This document shows, in pieces, positions 1 through 5,148 of a DNA stretch of 7,076 nt. The DNA lies in the NCBI GenBank assembly GCA_004294195.1, contig REAQ01000197.1, positions 1 to 7,076 on the forward strand. Direction: 5' to 3'. The position numbers and the translations under genes are program-made. This DNA is from Sphingobacteriales bacterium (GTDB taxonomy: Bacteria > Bacteroidota > Bacteroidia > Chitinophagales > Chitinophagaceae). Every line of letters begins with the position of its first letter. The first letter of the stretch is position 1. The notes beneath the pieces were generated by a model, which saw only the letters and a list, made by a program, of their open reading frames with translations, ran no database searches and was not told the DNA's origin.

Positions 1-1029
1 CTAAAGAAAACAAATTTCGAATTTGCAATTGTTAACAGTTACAACAGTCTGACCCTTGAAATGCAGACCGCAAGCTTTGAACGTAGTTACGAGCGAGCAT
101 TGGAGGATACGAACACAAGCCGGATTGTTTATCTGGATATATCATCTTTGCCCGGCAGCGAAACAGAGTCTTTGGTTCCATCAGAAACGGTGGTGGTGGT
201 GTTTCCAGATATTAAAAGTTTCGTTTTCAGTTCCCTTGGCTGGATGATCGCAGGAGCTATTTTGTTTACCCTGATCATTCTCGCTGCATTCTTCATCACC
301 GTGCGCGCCTTGTTGCGCCAGAAGAAACTCAGTGAGATCAAGAGTGATTTCATCAACAACATGACGCATGAGCTGAAGACGCCATTGGCAACCATTTCCC
401 TTGCCGTTGATGCCATTCGTAATCCCAAGGTGGTGAATGACCCGGAGAAATTGCATTACTTCAGCAGTATCATCAAGGACGAGAACAAGCGGATGAACAA
501 GCAGGTGGAAACGATTTTGCAGGCGGCATTGCTTGACAAGCAGGAAGTACAGCTGCGGTTGAAAGAGTTAAATATTCATGATATCCTCGCACATATCGCT
601 GATAATTTCAAGCTTCAAATGGATGAGCGTAAAGGCAAGCTTGTAATTGAACCAGAAGCGCAGAATGATCTGATTGAAGGTGACGATGTGCATATTACCA
701 ATATGCTAAGCAACCTGGTAGACAATGCGATTAAGTACTCTAAGGAAGATGTACCACCAGTGATCACCATTAGCACGATGAACTATGGTAAGTACCTAAG
801 GGTACGGCTTGAAGACAACGGCATCGGTATGAACAAAGAAACAGTAAGCCGGATCTTCGAGAAATTTTATCGGGCCCACACCGGGAACATTCACAATGTG
901 AAAGGGTTTGGTCTTGGCCTTAGTTATGTACGCACCATGGTGGATGCGCATCATGGTAAGATCAAGGTAGAAAGTGTTCCCGGCAAGGGAAGCGTATTTA
1001 CGGTTGACCTCCCCAATACTGGTTTATAA
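1..1029 (+). CDS. Sensor histidine kinase, C-terminal part (5' end outside window)
   Basis: The frame is open from the first base, so an internal ATG at 61 is not the start; 342 residues are visible. This is a membrane histidine kinase that would autophosphorylate and pass the phosphate to a response regulator. Counting from the window edge: the end of an extracytoplasmic sensor region (about 1-75), a transmembrane helix (about 81-101, WMIAGAILFTLIILAAFFITV), a HisKA H-box with the phospho-acceptor His123 (MTHELKTP), an N-box NLVDN at 238-242, a G1 box DNGIGM at 272-277, an F-box FEKFYR from 286, and a G2 box GFGLGL at 302-307. All catalytic boxes are intact, so the kinase should be active. 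The H-box and juxtamembrane sequence (RQKKLSEIKSDFINN) are of the type common in Bacteroidota. The signal sensed is unknown, and no response regulator lies in the visible DNA; one may sit upstream. The gene ends 24 bp from the convergent desaturase gene. Confidence 0.95.
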   Translation, partial: LKKTNFEFAIVNSYNSLTLEMQTASFERSYERALEDTNTSRIVYLDISSLPGSETESLVPSETVVVVFPDIKSFVFSSLGWMIAGAILFTLIILAAFFITVRALLRQKKLSEIKSDFINNMTHELKTPLATISLAVDAIRNPKVVNDPEKLHYFSSIIKDENKRMNKQVETILQAALLDKQEVQLRLKELNIHDILAHIADNFKLQMDERKGKLVIEPEAQNDLIEGDDVHITNMLSNLVDNAIKYSKEDVPPVITISTMNYGKYLRVRLEDNGIGMNKETVSRIFEKFYRAHTGNIHNVKGFGLGLSYVRTMVDAHHGKIKVESVPGKGSVFTVDLPNTGL

Positions 1030-1053
1030 GTAACGGGACCGGCGCTGCGTTTT

Positions 1054-1800
1054 TTATTTTTTTAGTACGGGCTGCGTGGAGACGATCCTGATCATGCCCA
1101 ACTTAGCAAATAACTTTATGATGGGGTAGGCGGGATCAAGTTCATACCATTTCACCGCGAAATTCGGACGGGCTCCTGCATGGTGGTGGTTATTCTGGAA
1201 CAACTCGCCCATCAATAGAAAATCGATAAAAAAAGTATTTCTGGAATGATCATGCTCGTTGAAATTCCGGTATCCATATTTGTGCCCGGCCCAGTTCACC
1301 ACTGCGCCCTGGATGGGGCCGATCAAAAAATGGATCGGCAGGAATAAAAACATCCACCACTCTGTAGCGAACATAATGTAGAGCGCTATATACACAAATG
1401 CAAATCCAAGCCTGGAATACCAGCTGTCTGCAACCTTATCGATCTTTGGATAAACGGGATAATTTTTGTCGAACCTTGGCTCCACTTTCATCGTTCCTTT
1501 ATGAACACCGTTATATACTTTACGGGTATGCCACATCATTGTAAACACTTCCTTGAAAAAATGTGGGGTATGCGGATCCTTCTCTGTATCACTGTAGGCA
1601 TGGTGCATACGATGCAAAATGGCATAGGCCCTTGCATTCAGATATGAGGTACCCTGCGTCACCCAGGTATAGATATGCCAGAACTTCTCCCAGAACTTAG
1701 ACATCAGAAACATCTTGTGGGCAGAGTAGCGATGCAGGTAGAAGGTTTGACCAAACAGAGAGAGATACCAATGAAGGATCAGGAAAATAATGACAAACAT
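1054..1800 (-). CDS. Membrane fatty-acid (acyl-CoA) desaturase
   Basis: A 248-residue integral membrane di-iron desaturase that would introduce a double bond into an acyl chain using oxygen and an electron donor, adjusting membrane fluidity. The histidine clusters expected of the stearoyl-CoA desaturase superfamily are present: HRYSAH at 23-28 (HxxxxH), HRMHH at 63-67 (HxxHH, followed by AYSDTEKDPH), the extra ligand motif NWAGH at 169-173, and QNNHH at 202-206. In the last box the first histidine seen in acyl-CoA desaturases (HNxHH) is glutamine. Hydrophobic stretches lie at about 2-21, 131-160 and 190-197. The protein is shorter than animal or yeast enzymes, as is usual for bacterial members. 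ATG 1800 is the only in-frame ATG before an upstream stop; an AGGAG at 1826-1830 lies 25 bases away and is probably too far to matter. It follows queA on the same strand with a 101-bp gap and may have its own promoter. Regiospecificity and substrate cannot be read from the sequence. Confidence 0.93.
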   Translation of the reverse strand: MFVIIFLILHWYLSLFGQTFYLHRYSAHKMFLMSKFWEKFWHIYTWVTQGTSYLNARAYAILHRMHHAYSDTEKDPHTPHFFKEVFTMMWHTRKVYNGVHKGTMKVEPRFDKNYPVYPKIDKVADSWYSRLGFAFVYIALYIMFATEWWMFLFLPIHFLIGPIQGAVVNWAGHKYGYRNFNEHDHSRNTFFIDFLLMGELFQNNHHHAGARPNFAVKWYELDPAYPIIKLFAKLGMIRIVSTQPVLKK

Positions 1801-1875
1801 GCAAATGTGAATTATACGGTTAATGCTCCTGTTTTACCTTGAGGAATGCACTATCCCTTTTCAGACTGGAGATCA

Positions 1876-1905
1876 TAAAGATACGAACATCGCTTTGTAC
1901 ATCAA
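1876..1905 (-). promoter_or_regulatory. Candidate Bacteroidota-type promoter for the desaturase
   Basis: On the minus strand, TTG (1903-1905) is followed after 19 bases by TATCTTTA (1876-1883), one mismatch from the Bacteroidota -7 element TAnnTTTG, at about the usual distance from a -33 TTTG/TTG. It overlaps the queA stop codon and would give a leader of roughly 65-70 nt before the desaturase ATG. It was placed by eye; such matches arise by chance in AT-rich DNA, so transcription from the queA promoter remains possible. Confidence 0.35.
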
Positions 1906-3143
1906 TACGGTTTAACAATCCTGTTGTTCTGAATCTTAATCAGTGATCCATCGCCATAACTCAGAAACCGGAAATCGTGGGTTAGTGCATAGTCGTAGAT
2001 TTCTCGCCAACGTGGACCAGCCAATGCAGCGATCAATAGCAGTAATGTGGATTGTGGTTGGTGAAAGTTGGTGATGATACCGGAAATCATTTGCGGCTGG
2101 TAGCCCGGTGCAATCAGCAGGCGGGTTCTGCAAACCATACGCTCCATTTTTCGAAGATGCATATAGGTAAGCAGATGTTGCAGTGCTTCTTCGCGGGGCA
2201 GCATGTTATATTGCAGTTGATCGTATACGTCCCACTGCTTTATTTCCATTTCTTCCAGCGAGATGTTTGGGTGGAGGGATGCTTTGATCCCCATCCAGTA
2301 CAAGGATTCCAAAGTGCGCAGGGAAGTAGTGCCCACCGCAACGATCTGTTCATCTTTGGACAGTGCCAAAATGTTGTCCGTACTCACATCAATGAATTCT
2401 GCATGCATCAGGTGGTCTTCCATCGTCTCACTCTTCACGGGCTTGAAAGTGCCTGCGCCAACGTGCAGGGTGACAAACCGCGAAGTGATTTGTTTCTCCC
2501 GGAGCGATTCAAAAATCCGGTCAGTAAAATGCAATCCGGCCGTGGGGGCGGCCACGGAGCCTTCTTCCTTTGCATAGATGGTCTGGTATCTGTCATTATC
2601 TGACGCTTCCGCGTCCCTCTTCAGGTAGGGGGGAAGTGGGATCAGTCCTGCCCGATGCAGCAATTCCGCAAAGGTCATATCAGCGGCATTCCATTCCAGA
2701 TTGAGCAGGAAGCAATCAGGCAACTGGTCGGCTATAGACGCTTTCAGGGTTGTAGCGCCCAGTTGTTTTTCCAGGACCATGCCTTTTTTCCATTTGCTGG
2801 CTCCGCCAACCAAACATTTCCACTGCACGGACCCGGTCTGGAGCATGGCCGAGGTAATATCCGGGTATTGATGGCCCGGTTCAAGGGCAAAAACTTCGAT
2901 CTGCCCGCCCGTGGGCTTGGTGAACAAGATCCTGGCTTCTACCACGCGGGTATTATTAAATACCAATGAGGTGCCGGGTTGGAGGTGAGAGGGCAGATTC
3001 CGATATATGTCTTCCGATATGTTTCCATTCTCCCAAACCAAAAGTTTAGAAGCGTCCCTTTCTTCCAGGGGGAAGCGGGCGATCCTGCTATCCGGCAGGT
3101 CATAATGGTAGTCGGATATCCTGATTTCCTTGGGTGACTGCAT
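1902..3143 (-). CDS. queA: S-adenosylmethionine:tRNA ribosyltransferase-isomerase QueA (long form)
   Basis: QueA transfers and isomerises the ribosyl group of S-adenosylmethionine onto 7-aminomethyl-7-deazaguanine in tRNA, giving epoxyqueuosine, the penultimate step of queuosine synthesis at position 34 of GUN-anticodon tRNAs. Family signatures run throughout: YDLPDSRIARFPLEERDASKLL (14-35), LVFNNTRVVEARI (60-72), RYQTIYAKEEGSVAAPTAGLHFT (185-207), LHVGAGTFKPVKSETMEDHLMHAEF (226-250), VAVGTTSLRTLES (268-280), SGIITNFHQPQSTLL (354-368) and the C-terminal FLSYGDGSLI (393-402). At 413 residues it is longer than the roughly 340-356 of E. coli-type QueA; the extra length sits mainly at about 281-340, between the GTTSLR and TNFH motifs, and seems to be a lineage insertion rather than a fusion. 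ATG 3143 is the first in-frame ATG after an upstream stop (3159-3161), with no Shine-Dalgarno sequence. It is divergent from mraZ and co-directional with the desaturase. Confidence 0.97.
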   Translation of the reverse strand: MQSPKEIRISDYHYDLPDSRIARFPLEERDASKLLVWENGNISEDIYRNLPSHLQPGTSLVFNNTRVVEARILFTKPTGGQIEVFALEPGHQYPDITSAMLQTGSVQWKCLVGGASKWKKGMVLEKQLGATTLKASIADQLPDCFLLNLEWNAADMTFAELLHRAGLIPLPPYLKRDAEASDNDRYQTIYAKEEGSVAAPTAGLHFTDRIFESLREKQITSRFVTLHVGAGTFKPVKSETMEDHLMHAEFIDVSTDNILALSKDEQIVAVGTTSLRTLESLYWMGIKASLHPNISLEEMEIKQWDVYDQLQYNMLPREEALQHLLTYMHLRKMERMVCRTRLLIAPGYQPQMISGIITNFHQPQSTLLLLIAALAGPRWREIYDYALTHDFRFLSYGDGSLIKIQNNRIVKPY

Positions 3144-3191
3144 AAAATGGGTGCTAACTCACAGTTAATTCACATGGTATTGACAGATTTC

Positions 3192-3225
3192 CACATATAA
3201 AATGGCAAAATTGCTTGTAAGCAAA
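3192..3225 (-). promoter_or_regulatory. Weak candidate promoter for queA
   Basis: On the minus strand, TTTG (3222-3225) is followed after 22 bases by TATATGTG (3192-3199), one mismatch from TAnnTTTG. The spacing is at the long end of the Bacteroidota range. It would start transcription roughly 45 bases before the queA ATG. It overlaps the GCAA/TTGC inverted repeats, a plausible arrangement for regulation but not evidence of it. Confidence 0.22.
3205..3224. repeat. Interlocking GCAA/TTGC inverted repeats in the queA-mraZ intergenic region
   Basis: Two overlapping palindromes share a half-site: GCAA-AA-TTGC at 3205-3214 and TTGCTT-GT-AAGCAA at 3211-3224, the latter with perfect 6-bp arms. The position, about 60-80 bp before queA and 115-135 bp before mraZ, would suit an operator for either gene. 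No known regulator is recognised from this pattern, and short palindromes occur by chance. Confidence 0.35.
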
Positions 3226-3281
3226 GCTGGGGGCGACTTTAACCTGTGGAAAAATTAAAAAAACCGAATTTCACAACCAAA

Positions 3282-3311
3282 GTGGGAAATTGTGTTAATT
3301 TGTGTAAATAT
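3282..3311 (+). promoter_or_regulatory. Candidate MraZ box (three 10-bp direct repeats) upstream of mraZ
   Basis: Three decamers follow each other without a gap: GTGGGAAATT (3282), GTGTTAATTT (3292) and GTGTAAATAT (3302). In E. coli, MraZ binds repeats of the form TGGGR separated by 5 nt, a 10-bp period, upstream of its own gene. Here the first unit fits (TGGGA at 3283-3287) and the next two keep the TG and the spacing but not the GG (TGTTA, TGTAA). The block ends 27 bp before the mraZ ATG, where a bound MraZ would block transcription of the division cluster. A half-fitting -7 element (TAAATATG, 3305-3312) lies in the last repeat, but no -33 partner was found, so the promoter itself is not placed. 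Confidence 0.5.
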
Positions 3312-3338
3312 GGATCAGTTTTTGATAACTCCTTGTAA

Positions 3339-3797
3339 ATGATAGGCTTTCTAGGGGAATACGAAGTCACCTTGGACGCCAAAGGCAGGTTCCTTGTACC
3401 GGCAGGGCTTAAGAAGCAGTTGCCGGAGGGGGAGACGAATGCCTTCGTTATCAACAGGGGTTTTGAGAAATGCCTGACCATGTACCCGGAGAAAAGCTGG
3501 GAGCCCATTTTTTCCAATATCAGCAAGCTGAATGATTTTGATCCCAAAGTTCGTGAATTCCGTCGATGGTTCCTTAACGGCGCCATTAAAATGGAGCTTG
3601 ATTCAGCGGGCAGGCTTCTGATTCCGAAAAACCTGATGGATCATGCGGGCCTGGAGCGGGATGTGGTGTTGGTGTCAGCGGTGAACAAGATTGAGATCTG
3701 GGATAAGGCCAAATACCAGCAGTTCTTTGATCAGATCACGCCTGAGGCGTTTAGTTCGCTGGCTGCTGAGGTAATGAGCACTGTAAAACCCGATTAA
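3339..3797 (+). CDS. mraZ: Division/cell wall cluster transcriptional regulator MraZ
   Basis: MraZ is a DNA-binding protein of the SpoVT/AbrB fold that forms ring-shaped oligomers and represses the dcw operon from sites upstream of its own gene. The 152-residue product has the characteristic two tandem half-domains, each with the family motif: DAKGRFLVPAG at 13-23 and DSAGRLLIPKNL at 88-99. The length is normal, and the opening MIGFLGEYEVTLDAKGRF supports ATG 3339. There is no Shine-Dalgarno sequence (upstream reads ACTCCTTGTAA). The gene is first in the mraZ-rsmH-ftsL-ftsI order seen in many bacteria, and its stop is one base from the annotated rsmH start, so the two are almost certainly co-transcribed. 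Autoregulation through the 10-bp repeats just upstream is inferred from the family. Confidence 0.97.
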   Translation: MIGFLGEYEVTLDAKGRFLVPAGLKKQLPEGETNAFVINRGFEKCLTMYPEKSWEPIFSNISKLNDFDPKVREFRRWFLNGAIKMELDSAGRLLIPKNLMDHAGLERDVVLVSAVNKIEIWDKAKYQQFFDQITPEAFSSLAAEVMSTVKPD

Positions 3798-3798
3798 C

Positions 3799-4731
3799 AT
3801 GGAGGTTGAAGGTGGAAGGTTGGAGATTGAAGGTGAATACCATGTTCCCGTTCTGTTGCAAGAAGCTATTGAGGCGCTGAGTGTTAAGGCTGATGGAGTG
3901 TATGTGGACTGCACGTTTGGAGGAGGAGGACATAGCAGGGAAATATTAAAGCATCTCGGACCCCTTGGAAAACTATATGCGTTTGATCAGGACGAAGCAT
4001 CAAAGCGTAATCTACCCGATGACAATAGGATAGTGTTCGTACCCTTTAATTTCCGCCACCTCTCCCGCATGCTCCGTTTCCACGGGGTAGCTCAAGTGGA
4101 TGGCATCCTTGCAGATCTCGGTGTGAGCAGCCACCAGTTTGACGAAGCGGCACGTGGATTTTCTACCCGTTTTGATGCTGAACTGGATATGCGAATGGAT
4201 CAGCGGCAACCGCTCACTGCGGCAAAACTGATCCAGGAAATCAGTGAGGAAGAATTGGTGCGTATGCTTAGTGCGTATGGTGAAGTGACGAATGCAAAGA
4301 CCCTGGCAAGAACGATGGTAACATATCGTACATCCGTACCCTTACAAACGATTCAACAGTTCAAAGACGCAGTAAGTTCTGTGGTGAGAGGAAATCCCCA
4401 TAAATATTTTGCTCAGGTGTTCCAGGCCTTACGCATCGCAGTGAATGATGAAATGGGAGCGCTGAAGGAAATGCTGGAACAATCATCGTCGGTGCTTAAG
4501 CCCGGAGGAAGGTTGGCGGTGATCACCTTTCACAGCATTGAGGACAGGATGGTGAAGACGTATATGAAGAACGGAAGTTTTGAGGAAGAAGAGGTGGATG
4601 AGATCTATGGAACGAGGCGAAAGTCGCCATTCCTCATCATCGCGAAAAAGCCCATCGTTCCGTCCAAAGAAGAACTCGTAAGAAATCCAAGATCGCGAAG
4701 CGCAAAACTAAGGGTTGCTGCGTTGATCTGA
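3799..4731 (+). CDS. rsmH: 16S rRNA (cytosine(1402)-N(4))-methyltransferase RsmH
   Basis: RsmH (MraW) uses S-adenosylmethionine to methylate N4 of C1402 in 16S rRNA, tuning decoding at the P site. Motifs seen: core start EYHVPVLLQEAIEAL (13-27), SAM-binding VDCTFGGGGHS (36-46), LYAFDQD (59-65), DGILADLGVSSHQFD (101-115), RGFSTRFDAELDMRMD (119-134), VFQALRIAVNDE (207-218), GGRLAVITFHSIEDRMVK (236-253) and the C-terminal RNPRSRSAKLR (295-305). At 310 residues the length is normal. The conserved family core begins near Tyr14; residues 2-13 (EVEGGRLEIEGE) come from a 7-bp tandem array and look unlike family sequence. ATG 3799 is the only in-frame ATG before the core; a TTG at 3820 is the other possible start and would give 303 residues. 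The gene starts 1 base after the mraZ stop, which favours coupling, and no Shine-Dalgarno precedes ATG 3799. Confidence 0.97.
   Translation: MEVEGGRLEIEGEYHVPVLLQEAIEALSVKADGVYVDCTFGGGGHSREILKHLGPLGKLYAFDQDEASKRNLPDDNRIVFVPFNFRHLSRMLRFHGVAQVDGILADLGVSSHQFDEAARGFSTRFDAELDMRMDQRQPLTAAKLIQEISEEELVRMLSAYGEVTNAKTLARTMVTYRTSVPLQTIQQFKDAVSSVVRGNPHKYFAQVFQALRIAVNDEMGALKEMLEQSSSVLKPGGRLAVITFHSIEDRMVKTYMKNGSFEEEEVDEIYGTRRKSPFLIIAKKPIVPSKEELVRNPRSRSAKLRVAALI
3802..3836 (+). repeat. Five-unit heptamer array (RAGGTTG-like) inside the rsmH 5' end
   Basis: Five consecutive 7-bp units: GAGGTTG, AAGGTGG, AAGGTTG, GAGATTG and AAGGTGA, each differing from AAGGTTG by no more than two bases. The array starts straight after the rsmH ATG and ends just before the codons for the conserved core. 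Because 7 is not a multiple of 3, gain or loss of one unit would shift the frame between ATG 3799 and the core. Its purine-rich GGAGG and GAAGGTGA could also act as ribosome-binding sequence if a downstream codon is the true start. Confidence 0.8.
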
Positions 4732-4764
4732 TCTAATCTCCAATATCCCAATAACTAATTACCC

Positions 4765-4792
4765 ATTAGCTAGTAGCTATTAGCTAATAGCT
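4765..4792 (+). repeat. Four-unit heptamer array (ATTAGCT-like) between rsmH and ftsL
   Basis: Four consecutive 7-bp units: ATTAGCT, AGTAGCT, ATTAGCT and AATAGCT. Looser units in the same register extend upstream (ATAACTA at 4751, ATTACCC at 4758), so most of the 62-bp rsmH-ftsL spacer is built on a 7-bp period. The last unit runs into AATG, which holds the ftsL start codon. The consensus is unrelated to the array at the start of rsmH, but the period is the same. Confidence 0.8.
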
Positions 4793-4793
4793 A
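4774..4793 (+). promoter_or_regulatory. Perfect 20-bp palindrome abutting the ftsL start codon
   Basis: TAGCTATT and AATAGCTA form perfect 8-bp arms around an AGCT centre; the sequence equals its own reverse complement. In RNA it would form an 8-bp, AU-rich stem with a 4-nt loop ending on the base before the ftsL AUG, where it could hinder initiation. It arises from the heptamer array, so it may be a by-product of the repeat rather than a selected site. It has no U-tract and sits inside the operon, so it is not a typical terminator. Confidence 0.5.
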
Positions 4794-5126
4794 ATGAAAT
4801 ACAACCTAATGGAGCTACGGGAACCAAAACTAGAATGGAGAAAAATGTTGCTGAGCTATCAATGGATAGTCAAGAACACGGCTTTCTTTCTTTTTCTCTC
4901 CCTGCTCACCGTGTTGTACATCTACAACGGTCACGTTGCAGAAAAAACGATCAAAGACATTAACCGTTCCTCCCGCGAACTCAAGGAGCTTCAGTATGAA
5001 TACAAGACCATACAAAGTGAACTGATGTTTCAGAGTAAGCAGAGTGAATTGGTAAAAGCGGTGGAGCCGTTGGGATTAAAGGAGCTTTCCCAGCCACCAC
5101 TCAGACTGAAGGATTCTATTTATTGA
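4794..5126 (+). CDS. ftsL: FtsL-like bitopic cell division protein
   Basis: A 110-residue protein with the layout of FtsL: a short charged cytoplasmic N-terminus (1-27), one transmembrane helix (about 29-45, TAFFLFLSLLTVLYIYN) and a periplasmic segment rich in charged and leucine/isoleucine residues that suggests a coiled coil (about 48-82, VAEKTIKDINRSSRELKELQYEYKTIQSEL), then SKQSELVKAVEPLGLKEL. FtsL works with FtsB and FtsQ in the divisome and helps activate FtsW-FtsI. FtsL proteins are poorly conserved, so the call rests on topology, position between rsmH and the septal PBP gene, and the remembered Bacteroidota pattern AEKT...SKQSE...EPLGL. ATG 4794 abuts the 20-bp palindrome; a second ATG at 4809 (MELREPKLEWRK) is a reasonable alternative start that would leave the palindrome clear of the initiation site. 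Neither has a Shine-Dalgarno. The stop at 5124-5126 overlaps an ATG (TGATG). Confidence 0.85.
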   Translation: MKYNLMELREPKLEWRKMLLSYQWIVKNTAFFLFLSLLTVLYIYNGHVAEKTIKDINRSSRELKELQYEYKTIQSELMFQSKQSELVKAVEPLGLKELSQPPLRLKDSIY

Positions 5127-5148
5127 TGCTATAAATCCGGTTACGCGG

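Noticed and set aside
186..202. GTG-type trinucleotide run in the kinase gene.
   Set aside because: It encodes four valines in a hydrophobic strand and is in frame; too short to call a microsatellite.
1030..1063. GC-rich stretch followed by a T-run between the convergent kinase and desaturase genes, like a terminator.
   Set aside because: Only a 4-bp AACG/CGTT pairing could be found, with mismatches inside, so there is no convincing hairpin on either strand.
1801..1901. A riboswitch, attenuator or small RNA in the 101-bp queA-desaturase gap.
   Set aside because: No stable stem or known aptamer core could be seen; only a promoter-like match was found.
2052..2603. A 183-codon plus-strand reading frame opposite queA.
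   Set aside because: It lies wholly within the well-supported queA gene, lacks recognisable domains, and is best explained as an antisense shadow.
3675..3933. Minus-strand reading frames over the mraZ-rsmH junction with NLQPSTFN-like peptides.
   Set aside because: They are translations of the heptamer array opposite two real genes; kept only as evidence for the repeat, not as genes.
5126..5134. Two-codon ORF (ATG CTA TAA) overlapping the ftsL stop, as a separate regulatory feature.
   Set aside because: Too short to call alone; it may mark a lost base in the ftsI start and is discussed with that finding.
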